The position numbers were made by a program, and so were the translations under genes. 64,000 nucleotides of DNA from an uncultured Roseicyclus sp. (GTDB lineage: Bacteria; Pseudomonadota; Alphaproteobacteria; Rhodobacterales; Rhodobacteraceae): positions 186,001 to 250,000 of the forward strand of contig CANLLF010000002.1 of NCBI GenBank assembly GCA_947491935.1, written 5' to 3'. Each line of letters starts with the position of its first letter. Positions within the stretch are counted from its first letter, which is position 1. The notes under the pieces were generated by a model, which was given only the letters and a program-made list of their open reading frames with translations, was not told where the DNA came from and did no database searches. This document shows, in pieces, positions 33,569 through 41,952 of this stretch.

Positions 33569-35128
33569 TCAGAGGCTTTCGAGGAAGGTGATCAGGGCGG
33601 CGCGATCAGCGGGCGGCATGGCAATCACGGCCTCGCGGGAGGCCTCGGCCTCTCCACCGTGCCAGAGAATGGCTTCCAATAGGTTGCGCGCGCGGCCATC
33701 GTGCAGGAAGTAGGTATGGCCGCTCACGGTTTCCGTCATGCCGATCCCCCAAAGCGGAGCGGTGCGCCATTCGCGACCCGTGGCGCGGCCCTCGGGGCGA
33801 TTGTCGGCCAAGCCTTCGCCCATGTCGTGCAAGAGAAGGTCGGTGTAGGGCCAGATCAACTGGAAGCTGGTGGCCGGATCGCCTTCCTGCCTGTGGGTCA
33901 CGAAAGCGGGGGTGTGGCAGGCGGCGCATTGGACGGTGTGGAAGATTTCACGCCCCCGCAGGACGGTCGGGTCATCGACATCGCGGCGAGCGGGTACGCC
34001 GAGGTGCTGGCTGTAGAACGTCACCAGGTCGAGGCCGATATCATCGATCTCAAGCCCCTCCTGTTCGGGGTCGCCGCCATGCGCAGCACCCACACAATCA
34101 ATCTGCGCGGCGGTGCATTCACCCCAGCCGTTTGGATGCAGCGGATTGGAGATGCCGATATCACCGGCAAAGGCCCCGGCACTTTGTTCACGGATCGTGG
34201 GGTTGCCTGCCTTGTGGCCGAAGCGTCCCAACATCGGTTGGTCGTATTCGAGCGACCAGACGATCTGCGGCCGCCCTGAAATCCCGTCCCCGTCCAGGTC
34301 ATCCGGATCGGCATTGGCGAGGATGTCTTCAACGGGGATCGCTTCCAACAGGCCAAGGCCAATCATCTGGTTGGCGATACGGGGGCTGAGCATGGCGTCG
34401 GGGTGGAGGGGGCCGTAGCCGAGGGTCCCAGCAGTGTAGGTGGGGCGGCGGAGCGTTGCCATTTCGCCGCCGGACAGGGCAACCTCGACCTCTTCATATT
34501 CGATTTCGAGCGTGTATTCCGAGGCAAAGCCGGGAAGGCTGAAATCCTGCAACTGGGTGCCGTAATTCGGATCGCCCTGGGTGGCGATGTAGTCCGCGAT
34601 CTCGGACAAGGGGCCTGCGGTGATGGTCGGGGCCGGGATCGAAATCCGCAGGAACATCGACACGGAACCATCGTCTGGCCCTTCCGGCGGATGGCCCCGC
34701 CCGTCCTTGAGGTGGCATCGCTGGCAGGACCGTGCATTGTAGAGCGGGCCGAGGCCGTCACTCGCCAGGGTCGAGGCCGGGGCTGTCACCCAGAGCCTGC
34801 GGAACAGCCCGTTGCCCACGCGGAAGTTCAACTCATCCTCGAAGCTGAGGTTGTCCATGGGTTGAGAGAAGGCGTCCGCATTTTGACGGGGTCTGACCGT
34901 TCCCGCCCCGCCGGCATTTTCCTCAAACGGCAAGGCGACCGTAAAATCCACAGGCGGAGCTGTCACCGCCGCGATCCGGGCTCGTTCTTCATCGGTCCGT
35001 GGGATGACATCCAGATGCACGTCGGCCAGCTCGTCCCACGCGGACACCGGAAGGGTGGTATCGCTATGGGCGGTCAGGGCAACGCCGAGGGCAATGGAGG
35101 CGGCGAGAAGGGGGGCGGCTCGGTTCAT
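33569..35128 (-). CDS. Di-heme oxidoreductase (DUF1111, thiol oxidoreductase-like)
   Basis: The 519-residue exported protein has a signal peptide (MNRAAPLLAASIALGVALTA) and two c-type heme motifs, CQRCH (135-139) and CAACH (401-405), as in the MauG/cytochrome c peroxidase-related DUF1111 family. A calcium-loop-like DPDDLDGDGISG lies near residues 274-285. It probably passes electrons in the periplasm, perhaps oxidising or reducing iron for its imelysin neighbours (inference). The start at 35128 gives the signal peptide; an ATG at 35179 would add 17 charged residues before it and start 6 bases after the upstream stop. Confidence 0.9.
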   Translation of the reverse strand: MNRAAPLLAASIALGVALTAHSDTTLPVSAWDELADVHLDVIPRTDEERARIAAVTAPPVDFTVALPFEENAGGAGTVRPRQNADAFSQPMDNLSFEDELNFRVGNGLFRRLWVTAPASTLASDGLGPLYNARSCQRCHLKDGRGHPPEGPDDGSVSMFLRISIPAPTITAGPLSEIADYIATQGDPNYGTQLQDFSLPGFASEYTLEIEYEEVEVALSGGEMATLRRPTYTAGTLGYGPLHPDAMLSPRIANQMIGLGLLEAIPVEDILANADPDDLDGDGISGRPQIVWSLEYDQPMLGRFGHKAGNPTIREQSAGAFAGDIGISNPLHPNGWGECTAAQIDCVGAAHGGDPEQEGLEIDDIGLDLVTFYSQHLGVPARRDVDDPTVLRGREIFHTVQCAACHTPAFVTHRQEGDPATSFQLIWPYTDLLLHDMGEGLADNRPEGRATGREWRTAPLWGIGMTETVSGHTYFLHDGRARNLLEAILWHGGEAEASREAVIAMPPADRAALITFLESL

Positions 35129-35185
35129 CTTGGCAATCTGGTGGGGTGAAACGACAAGTTTCGCCGCTTCACCCTGCATTGAGGG

Positions 35186-36448
35186 TTACTCGAAAACGGC
35201 GGACGGATTATCGAGGCTGTCGGAGCCCTCGAACGCAATCTCGCCAAGATCGAGCGCTGCCACGATGCGTTCAATGGTCTGGGTCTGCGCAATGAAGCCG
35301 TTCACACCCCCCATGATTAGGGCTTCACCGGCCTCATTGCCGCGTTCCAGCATCTGGTCGTAGGCAAAGCCCGCTTCCGCGGCGAGGACGATCTGGCCAA
35401 GCTCGCGCATCGTCTCGGACAGGCGGCTGCGCATTTCCATGTCGAGCGCCGGATCGATGGCGGCAACCAGATCGGAGAGCGACGGCCCGCTGACCACAGT
35501 GCCGTCGGCCCGGACGTATTCGCCCAAGTAGACATTCTGCACGCCGAGGCCATCAAGGTAGTGGTCGTTGTGGGTGTTGTCGGCGAAACAGGAATGCTCC
35601 TCCTCCGGGTCATTGAGCATGACGCCCAGGCGCATCCGCTCACCCGCGACTTCCCCATAGGAGAGCGACCCCATGCCGGTCAGCATCGCGCTGATCCCGG
35701 CGTCCGGATCGGCCACCACGGCAGCGCGCGCATCGCCGCCTTCGACCCATTGGGCCGCCATCCATTCCAGATCGCTGACCAGAAGCTCGGTCGCTGCGAC
35801 AAGGTATTCCGCGCGGCGGTCGCAGTTGCCGCCGGTACAATCCTCGCCCTGTGCAAAGTCCGTCCAGGGACGGTTGCCCGCACCGGGGGCGTGGCCGTTC
35901 AGGTCCTGACCCCAGAGCAGGAACTCGATAGCGTGGTAGCCCGTGGCCACGTTGGCCTCGATCCCGTCGGCTTCGTGCAGCGTTTCTTCCAGCAGCGCTG
36001 GTGTAATCATGCTGGCGTCGATCTCTGTCCCTGACAGCGTGAAGGAGACGTTGGCGATGACGTTGAGCGCGGCGAATTCGTTTTCGTCGCTCGGGCCACC
36101 ATAGCCACCGTCCACATAGTCGATCAGGCCTTCGTCCAGCGGCCATGCGTTCACCCGGCCTTCCCAGTCATCGACGATGGCATTGCCGAAGCGATACACT
36201 TCCGTTTGCTGGTAGGGCACCCGTGCGGCCAACCACGCGGCGCGCGCAGCGGTCAGTGCCTCAGCCGAGGGGGCCGCGACCAGTTCCGCAACGGCGTCTT
36301 CCAGCGCTTCGGCCGTGATCAGGCTGTCCTCATAGCCCGCTGCCGCGATATCGGCGTAGGTGGCCAAGACGTCGGCGGCGTCTTGTGCCGTCGCCGGTGC
36401 GGCCAGCAATGTGGCCAAGGCCGTTGTCGTGAGGATGGTTCTTTTCAT
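35186..36448 (-). CDS. Imelysin-family iron-uptake protein A (IrpA-like)
   Basis: The 420-residue protein has a signal peptide (MKRTILTTTALATLLAAPATA), a complete imelysin domain with GYHAIEFLLWGQD (His172, Glu175), and the typical GPGNRPWTDF-like segment (HAPGAGNRPWTDFA). Imelysin proteins such as IrpA are iron-regulated and needed for growth in low iron; they bind iron or iron complexes in the periplasm or at the outer membrane. It heads the unit imelysin A, DUF1111, imelysin B, DUF1513. AAAGGGA precedes the ATG at 36448; the open frame further upstream is not supported. Confidence 0.92.
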   Translation of the reverse strand: MKRTILTTTALATLLAAPATAQDAADVLATYADIAAAGYEDSLITAEALEDAVAELVAAPSAEALTAARAAWLAARVPYQQTEVYRFGNAIVDDWEGRVNAWPLDEGLIDYVDGGYGGPSDENEFAALNVIANVSFTLSGTEIDASMITPALLEETLHEADGIEANVATGYHAIEFLLWGQDLNGHAPGAGNRPWTDFAQGEDCTGGNCDRRAEYLVAATELLVSDLEWMAAQWVEGGDARAAVVADPDAGISAMLTGMGSLSYGEVAGERMRLGVMLNDPEEEHSCFADNTHNDHYLDGLGVQNVYLGEYVRADGTVVSGPSLSDLVAAIDPALDMEMRSRLSETMRELGQIVLAAEAGFAYDQMLERGNEAGEALIMGGVNGFIAQTQTIERIVAALDLGEIAFEGSDSLDNPSAVFE

Positions 36449-36769
36449 TGCGCAGTGTCCCTTTTGGTGCGGTCGGTTGGATCGACTGGCTGACGCATAG
36501 GCACTGGCTGGGTCGAAGTGAGTGTGTCGGTCAGGAATTCGAAGGACGGCGATGCATCCGTGTCGGAGCACATGCATTCCAACAGAAGCGCGCGCCGTCT
36601 GTTGCAGCATTGGTCCGAGTCCCGGTCCGCCATCCTCGAATTCCCTACAAGCGAGAGGGCTGACTCGCCCTATGCGGGCAATCCTGACTTGTTTAGTCGG
36701 ATAATGCAAAGCGAGATTGAGGGACGCGGGCAACATGTCGCGATATGACCGAATTTGGGCGCTGGCCCG
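36449..36769. other. 321-base gap upstream of imelysin A
   Basis: This is the leader and promoter region of the imelysin unit, downstream of the cupredoxin gene on the same strand. No gene is convincing here; a plus-strand frame (36518-36748) lacks homology. It contains the small inverted repeat GACT-TGTTT-AGTC (36686-36698) followed by GGATAATG, a candidate regulator site. No terminator is obvious after the cupredoxin gene. Confidence 0.5.
36686..36704. promoter_or_regulatory. Candidate iron-regulator site upstream of imelysin A
   Basis: A GACT/AGTC inverted repeat with a 5-base spacer (36686-36698) runs into GGATAA. A related string, TTTTGTCGGAATA (40373-40385), lies upstream of the ABC binding-protein gene. 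Both share TTT[AT]GTCGGA. Which regulator would bind (Fur, Irr, RirA or IscR) cannot be told from sequence alone. Confidence 0.35.
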
Positions 36770-37264
36770 CTAACCGGCTTCTAGTTCCTCAAAGAGCGCC
36801 CTGAAGGCCGTTCTCGCCCGCCCACGTTGCCTGACCGCGCGGGCGGCATCGAGGTTTGACAGCTCATTGCCGACGACGATCAAGCCCGCCATCCCAACCT
36901 CGTAGTGCGGTGTGCAGACATAGCCGTAAATCCCCGGAACACTCATCTCCAGCGTCAATTCTTCATCGACACCGCCGTTCCAAGGCTCGGCCCCCTCGGG
37001 GATCATCCCGCGCCGGGACGCGGCGTTGTGGCCTGCGTCGGTGGGAAGGAATGTCACCACATCGCCGAGGGCCACGTGCAGGATGGGTGGCTCGAACACG
37101 TTGATGTTCTGGTCATCCGAGCAAGCTGCGTTCAGCATCATGATTGTGCGATGTCCGGGCGGCATGTCGGGCATGGTGTTGGCAAGGCCCAGGCCCGTGA
37201 CGCCCGCAAAAGAACCAGCGGAGATGATGAAAAGGCGGCGGCTCGGATTAGTAGGCATGGACAA
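36770..37264 (-). CDS. Pseudoazurin-like cupredoxin
   Basis: The 164-residue protein has an Arg-Arg leader (SRRLFIISAGSFAGVTGLG) and a blue-copper domain. Ligands are His79 (AGHNAAS) and the CTPHYEVGM loop giving Cys117, His120 and Met125, the pseudoazurin pattern. It should carry single electrons in the periplasm. The TTG at 37264 is preferred over the ATG at 37258 because GGAGG lies 7 bases before it. It overlaps the ABC ATPase gene by 17 bases, so it belongs to that transport operon, and the imelysin unit follows. Confidence 0.85.
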   Translation of the reverse strand: MSMPTNPSRRLFIISAGSFAGVTGLGLANTMPDMPPGHRTIMMLNAACSDDQNINVFEPPILHVALGDVVTFLPTDAGHNAASRRGMIPEGAEPWNGGVDEELTLEMSVPGIYGYVCTPHYEVGMAGLIVVGNELSNLDAARAVRQRGRARTAFRALFEELEAG

Positions 37265-38015
37265 GCAAATCCCTCCGGGGGCCTTCGGTCACTTCGATTT
37301 CCACCCCATACGTACGGGCAATCGCGTCACTGCGAAGGACAGTGTCGGGCGGCCCTTCGGCCAGGATGCGCCCTTCACCCAGGAGGATCAGGTGATCGGC
37401 GAACCGGGCCGCGAGGTTGAGGTCATGGAGTGCGACTAGCCCCGTGACCTGCCGGTCCGCGATGGCATCCCGAATGCGGCCTAGAACGTCCAATTGGTGC
37501 CGCAGATCGAGGGCGGATGTCGGTTCATCAAACAGGTAAACGTCAGAGCGGCGGACGAGGGCCTGGACGACCGAGATCATCTGGGATTGGCCGCCAGACA
37601 ACTCACTCACGTAAGCTTCCGACAGGTGCCCGATGCCGCCCCGGTGCAGCGCCTCCGCCACCGCGTCGATATCCGCGCTGCTGACCTTCCACCCACGAAG
37701 CTGCTTTTGGGCCATCATCACCACGTCGAACACTGTGAGCGCCGCGTTTGCCGTGAAGAATTGCGGCATGAAGCACACCTGTTGCAGACGCTTTCGGGTG
37801 GATAATTTGGCAAGGTCCTGATCGCCAAGGTGAACCTGCCCGCCGTTTGGCTTCAAGAGCCCGGCAATCAAGCGGAACAGCGTGGACTTGCCGGACGCAT
37901 TGGGACCGATCAAGGCGGTCAATTTGCCTGTGGGCAGTGGCGCGAAGCCCACGCCTTTCAGGATGGGCCGGGACCCATAGGCGAAATCCAGACCCGTGAC
38001 ATGTAGACCGCTCAT
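37248..38015 (-). CDS. Iron-siderophore ABC transporter ATP-binding protein
   Basis: The 255-residue FepC/FecE-type ATPase has Walker A GPNASGKST, signature SELSGGQSQMISVVQAL, Walker B VYLFDEPTSALD and the His switch ALHDLN. The start at ATG 38015 overlaps the permease stop by 4 bases (38012-38015). The C-terminus overlaps the cupredoxin start. It powers uptake of a ferric complex through the FecCD-type permease. Confidence 0.93.
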   Translation of the reverse strand: MSGLHVTGLDFAYGSRPILKGVGFAPLPTGKLTALIGPNASGKSTLFRLIAGLLKPNGGQVHLGDQDLAKLSTRKRLQQVCFMPQFFTANAALTVFDVVMMAQKQLRGWKVSSADIDAVAEALHRGGIGHLSEAYVSELSGGQSQMISVVQALVRRSDVYLFDEPTSALDLRHQLDVLGRIRDAIADRQVTGLVALHDLNLAARFADHLILLGEGRILAEGPPDTVLRSDAIARTYGVEIEVTEGPRRDLLVHAY

Positions 38016-39085
38016 TGCCAGTGTCTTTTGCGTTGGGTGAGGATGAGAGAGATGAAGAACGGGATGCCGATCAGCGACGTGATCATACCGATTGGATAGA
38101 CGACGCCCGGCGTGATGGACTTCGACGCGATAGAGGTGCCGGACAGGATCAGTGCCCCGCATAGCGCTGAGAGCGGCAGGAAGCCGCGTTGATCTTCGCC
38201 CACGATCATCCGGGCGATATGCGGTCCCACAAGGCCCACGAAGGCAATCGCGCCGACGAAGGACACCGCGACCGCCGAGAGCAGCGAGACCCCGGCAAGA
38301 ACAGCAAGGCGCAGCCCGCTGACATTGACGCCCAGGGCTGCAGCCTTGTCCTCCCCCATCCTGAGCGCCGTCAGGGCCCAAGATTTGTAGACAAAGTAAG
38401 GTAGCACAACTGCCAAGAGGGCGACGCAGATGCCGACCTTCTCCCACGTGGCCCGGGCAAGTGAGCCCATCTGCCAGAAGATAAGCTGAGCCAGTTGAAT
38501 CTCTGACGCACCGTATTGCAGGAACATCAACAGCGCGTTGAAGGTGAACAGCATGGCGATGCCAACAAGGATCATCGCCTCGGGCGACACCCCGCGCAGA
38601 CGGGTGAACGCGAACAGGCCGAGCGAGGTCAGCATCGCCACGACGAACGCATTCACCGTCACGAACAGACCACCCACACCGGGGATCAGCGACCAGCCCA
38701 GAACGATGGCAAGGGCGGCCCCGAAACTGGCGGCGGACGAAAGCCCAAGCGTGAACGGGTCCGCCAGCGGGTTGTTGAGGATCGTCTGCATCTCGGCCCC
38801 AGCCACGCCAAGCATGGCGCCAACGGCAACAGCCATCAGGGCGACTGGCAGGCGAAGGTCCCAGATCACGACTGCTTCGTTTGTGGTGGCGACGGTGGGT
38901 TGCAGGATCACTTGGATCACGCGCCCGATGCTCGCGTCAAACGGACCGGAGACGATATCCAGCAGAACGGTAAGGCAGAGGACCGCGATGGCTGAGCCGA
39001 CGATCAGGATGCGTTTTGTGATGGACTTTCGGTAGCCGGTCGCGATGTCGGACGCACTTGGTCCGAGCAAAGGTGTATCTGGCAT
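38012..39085 (-). CDS. FecCD-type iron ABC transporter permease
   Basis: The 357-residue membrane protein has about ten helices and FecCD motifs: RLPVALMAVAVGAMLGVAGAEMQTILNNPLADPFTLGLSSAASFGAALAIV, LLSAVAVSFVGAIAFVGLVGPHIARMIVGEDQR. Only one permease gene is present, so it is expected to work as a homodimer, as in BtuC-like systems. ATG 39085 lies 69 bases after the binding-protein stop. Confidence 0.94.
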   Translation of the reverse strand: MPDTPLLGPSASDIATGYRKSITKRILIVGSAIAVLCLTVLLDIVSGPFDASIGRVIQVILQPTVATTNEAVVIWDLRLPVALMAVAVGAMLGVAGAEMQTILNNPLADPFTLGLSSAASFGAALAIVLGWSLIPGVGGLFVTVNAFVVAMLTSLGLFAFTRLRGVSPEAMILVGIAMLFTFNALLMFLQYGASEIQLAQLIFWQMGSLARATWEKVGICVALLAVVLPYFVYKSWALTALRMGEDKAAALGVNVSGLRLAVLAGVSLLSAVAVSFVGAIAFVGLVGPHIARMIVGEDQRGFLPLSALCGALILSGTSIASKSITPGVVYPIGMITSLIGIPFFISLILTQRKRHWQ

Positions 39086-39154
39086 GGGTTTGATCCTGAT
39101 GGAGAGATTGGCGGCGACCCAAGACGCGCTCGGCCCGCCGCTATGGTCCGCTCG

Positions 39155-40309
39155 TCAGTTGGACAAGCTGACCCAGAACTGGCCTTCATGGTCATACGGC
39201 AGGAACCGATCATGAAGGCGGGCCATCGTCTCTTCCGGATCAAGATCCGGGAACTCTTCAGGGTGCAGCCATTGCGCGATCTGCTGAATGGCAACGAAGT
39301 GGAACGGAGAGTTGTAGAACTGGTGGTAGATGGAATGCATCCGGCCTTCCTCTACGGCCCGCAGTGTCTGGAAACCGGGACGCGCGGCCAGGGCCTGCAG
39401 GCGCTCCTGATTGACGGCCTCAGACCCCTCATACCCCAGAAGGGTTGCGGTGACTTCGGGACGCGCCTCCGACCAATTGGCACCGGTGCTCAGCATCACG
39501 TCCGGATCGGCAGCGATGATACCTTCGAGGGTGATCTCCACACTGTAGGCGTTCGCCAAAGTGGAGCCATAGTTCACGCCCCCGGCAAGCTCGATGAACC
39601 GGCCATAATTGTAGCTGCCGAACGTGTTGCAGCAGAAATCCGGGTTCCAACCTGCGGCGTTCTCCATCACGACAAGGGGCCGTTCTTCCGCCGGAATGCC
39701 ATCGATCACGTTGGTCACGCGGCGCATCTCGGAGATGTAGAAGTCGATGAATTCGGCCGCGTTGGCCTCTTCGCCCAACAAACGCCCGAGGATCAGCAGG
39801 GACGGGACGGTGTTCTCGGTCGCGTTTCGGCGAAAGTCGATGAAGACAACGGGCACGCCTGCTTCGTCTAGACGCTCAATAAGGCCGGTTTCCTCGGCGT
39901 TGAACAATCCGCCAAGGTCCAGCAGGACCAAGTCGGCCTCGTTTTGCAACACCGTCTCGATGCTGAAATCCCCGGAATAGGGATTGCCAAAGTTGATCAG
40001 CCGATCCGTGTCCTCGGGAAACGCGGCCTCAAACCGGCGGAAGGCGTCGGGGTCGTAAAGGATAAGGTCGTCCTTCCACCCGATGATGTTGTCGAATGGG
40101 TTGCCGTCCTCGATGGCGGCGATGGAATACATCATCCGACCCTCGCCCAGAACGATGCGGGTGGGATGATCGGGCAACGTCACTTCGCGGCCTGCAATAT
40201 CGGTGAGGGTGAAGGCTTCTGCTTGAGCATCAGGGGCGGACGCGACCACAAGGGTTGCGCTGGCTGCTATAGCACCAAGGAAGCCGCTGAAACGTGTCTG
40301 GAACGACAT
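39155..40309 (-). CDS. ABC transporter iron-complex binding protein
   Basis: The 384-residue class-III binding protein has a signal peptide ending AQA and the opening FTLTDIAGREVTLPDHPTRIVLGEGRM, typical of FepB/BtuF relatives. A Cys pair occurs in NPDFCCNTFGSYNYGRFIELAGGVNYG. It captures an iron complex in the periplasm and hands it to the FecCD permease encoded next. It is first in the locus, with about 500 bases free upstream where its promoter must lie. Confidence 0.9.
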   Translation of the reverse strand: MSFQTRFSGFLGAIAASATLVVASAPDAQAEAFTLTDIAGREVTLPDHPTRIVLGEGRMMYSIAAIEDGNPFDNIIGWKDDLILYDPDAFRRFEAAFPEDTDRLINFGNPYSGDFSIETVLQNEADLVLLDLGGLFNAEETGLIERLDEAGVPVVFIDFRRNATENTVPSLLILGRLLGEEANAAEFIDFYISEMRRVTNVIDGIPAEERPLVVMENAAGWNPDFCCNTFGSYNYGRFIELAGGVNYGSTLANAYSVEITLEGIIAADPDVMLSTGANWSEARPEVTATLLGYEGSEAVNQERLQALAARPGFQTLRAVEEGRMHSIYHQFYNSPFHFVAIQQIAQWLHPEEFPDLDPEETMARLHDRFLPYDHEGQFWVSLSN

Positions 40310-40807
40310 GAGCGGTCTCCGGTTTATGGTGTGCCTGAGTGCTAGTGCTGGTCTCCCCTAATGTCGAGTCTTTTTGTCGGAATAGATGTTCGCATCCGAA
40401 AGGCACCATGGATAGCATGACCGTTTTCGAGGAATAGGATTGAGCGCCAACCAATCAATGCGAGTTGCAAACAGCTCATCTCCAGTCGTGCCCTATCAGA
40501 GAGAGACGTCTCCCGGACCTAGCTGCTCCCCAGAAGTCTGCTCTCGGGCCGGTGACAAGCCTCGGTCATCTTTGTGCGATTTAGCACGACGGTGTCTTCG
40601 CCAATATCGTCCGATAAAAGACGCATCATCTTTCGAGCGCGGTGGGGTTCTTGGCAATGAAGTAGACGACCTATGAATCCGTCATGCCATGTGACGCCTG
40701 TGGTGATCCTTCTCACGTAGGCCGCGTCGACAGTTGGCGGAGAAGCGAATTCAATTCCCGCTCTTTGGCGCGGTATTGGACAACAAAAAGCGCTGGGCAG
40801 CCGGTTG
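40310..40807. other. 498-base gap between iron ABC locus and mrpG
   Basis: The stretch holds the promoter region of the iron ABC genes (minus strand) and the 3' end of the Mrp operon. Open frames on both strands (for example 40440-40676 plus, 40519-40920 minus) show no recognisable protein. TTTTGTCGGAATA at 40373-40385, about 65 bases before the binding-protein ATG, resembles the candidate site before imelysin A. Near mrpG, CGCTG/CAGCG arms (40791-40795, 40809-40813) followed by a T run on the minus strand could be a weak terminator. Confidence 0.45.
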
Positions 40808-41182
40808 TCAGCGATCCGCCTCGCCATCGGGGGGATCATCGTAGATGGACCAGCCGAAGTCGCGATCGCTCGGGGGAAGCTCATCCTGGCGCGTGTTGCG
40901 GGCGAGGTAGGCCTTTGCAATGAAGTTCGCGGTGATCGGCGCCGTGAGGAACAGGAACAGAGAGATCAGGAGTTCGTGCACCGACACGTGCCCGGTATCG
41001 ACGTAGAAAAAGATGATGGAGGCCAGCAGGACGCCACCGACCCCGAGTGTTGTGGCTTTGGTCGGCGCATGCAGGCGCTGGAGCGTGTTTTTCAACTTCA
41101 CAAGCCCGTAGGAGCCGACGAAGCCGAAGATGCCGCTGATAACAAGGAAGACCGAGATGAGCAGTTCAGCCGCGAAGTCCAT
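40808..41182 (-). CDS. mrpG: Na+/H+ antiporter subunit MrpG
   Basis: The 124-residue membrane protein has three helices with MrpG/MnhG motifs (ISGIFGFVGSYGLVKLKNTLQRLHAPTKATTLGVGGVLLAS). It is the last gene of a six-gene Mrp antiporter operon that exports Na+ in exchange for H+. It lies 9 bases after the mrpF stop. Confidence 0.93.
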   Translation of the reverse strand: MDFAAELLISVFLVISGIFGFVGSYGLVKLKNTLQRLHAPTKATTLGVGGVLLASIIFFYVDTGHVSVHELLISLFLFLTAPITANFIAKAYLARNTRQDELPPSDRDFGWSIYDDPPDGEADR

Positions 41183-41191
41183 AGGTCTACC

Positions 41192-41461
41192 TCACTCGAT
41201 GATGTCGCCGCGCAAGAGAAAGCGGCAATAGGCGACGGTGGAGACGAAACCGACCATGGCGACCAGCATGGCCGCCTCGAAATAGATCGCTGTGCCGCGC
41301 CAGACGCCATAGAGCACCAGCAGCGCGATCACGTTGATCACCATCGTATCGAGCGCCAGGATCCGGTCGGCGGCATCGGGGCCCACGGCGATACGCCAGA
41401 GGTCCAGCAGGAGCGCCACGCCGTAGCAGCCAGCGGCGAACATCAGGGCGTATTCGATCAT
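41192..41461 (-). CDS. mrpF: Na+/H+ antiporter subunit MrpF
   Basis: The 89-residue protein has three helices and the MrpF pattern LWRIAVGPDAADRILALDTMVINVIALLVLYG. It overlaps the mrpE stop by 4 bases. MrpF is a small but essential part of the hetero-oligomeric Mrp complex. Confidence 0.93.
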   Translation of the reverse strand: MIEYALMFAAGCYGVALLLDLWRIAVGPDAADRILALDTMVINVIALLVLYGVWRGTAIYFEAAMLVAMVGFVSTVAYCRFLLRGDIIE

Positions 41462-41949
41462 GGAAAGATCTCCTTCAGGCGGCGTTCGTAGCGCGATTTG
41501 ATTTCATCCCGTACGCTATCGGGGTCGTCGGTGTGCAGGCAATGGACAAGGATCGCGCCGCCATCAGCGGCCAGCATGGCCGAGACCGTACCCGGCGTCA
41601 TGGTGATCGTGCCCGCCAAAACCGTGATCGCCTCCGCCGATTTGAGGTCCAGCGGAATCGGGATCCAGTGGGAGCGGATATCGGGCTCGCGACGGAACAG
41701 GATGATCATCGCGACCTGAACGTTCGCGACGATGATGTCCCACAGCACAACCAGGACGTATTCGATGATCTTGAACGGCCGGGCGAGCTTGGGGCGGTTG
41801 GGCCAGTAAGCGGCGGTAACCATCGGGATGATCAGCCCGAACAGCGTTCCAAGGATGAGGTTACCCAAGGTGAACGTGTTCACCAAGCCGAGCCATACCA
41901 GAACGAGGGTCAGGCTGAGGAGGGGGTGGGGCACAAGGCGTGTCAGCAT
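41458..41949 (-). CDS. mrpE: Na+/H+ antiporter subunit MrpE
   Basis: The 163-residue protein has two to three N-terminal helices and a soluble C-terminal part. Motifs TLGNLILGTLFGLIIP, DIIVANVQVAMIIL and ITMTPGTVSAMLAADGGAILVHCL identify MrpE. The mrpD stop lies 3 bases upstream. Confidence 0.93.
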   Translation of the reverse strand: MLTRLVPHPLLSLTLVLVWLGLVNTFTLGNLILGTLFGLIIPMVTAAYWPNRPKLARPFKIIEYVLVVLWDIIVANVQVAMIILFRREPDIRSHWIPIPLDLKSAEAITVLAGTITMTPGTVSAMLAADGGAILVHCLHTDDPDSVRDEIKSRYERRLKEIFP

Positions 41950-41952
41950 GGT

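Noticed and set aside
36518-36748. 76-residue plus-strand frame upstream of imelysin A
   Set aside because: No homology, no good ribosome site, and it lies in what should be the promoter region of the imelysin unit.
40519-40923. Open frames on both strands between the iron ABC genes and mrpG
   Set aside because: No recognisable motifs of a transposase or other family, and the frames run into mrpG in the wrong frame.
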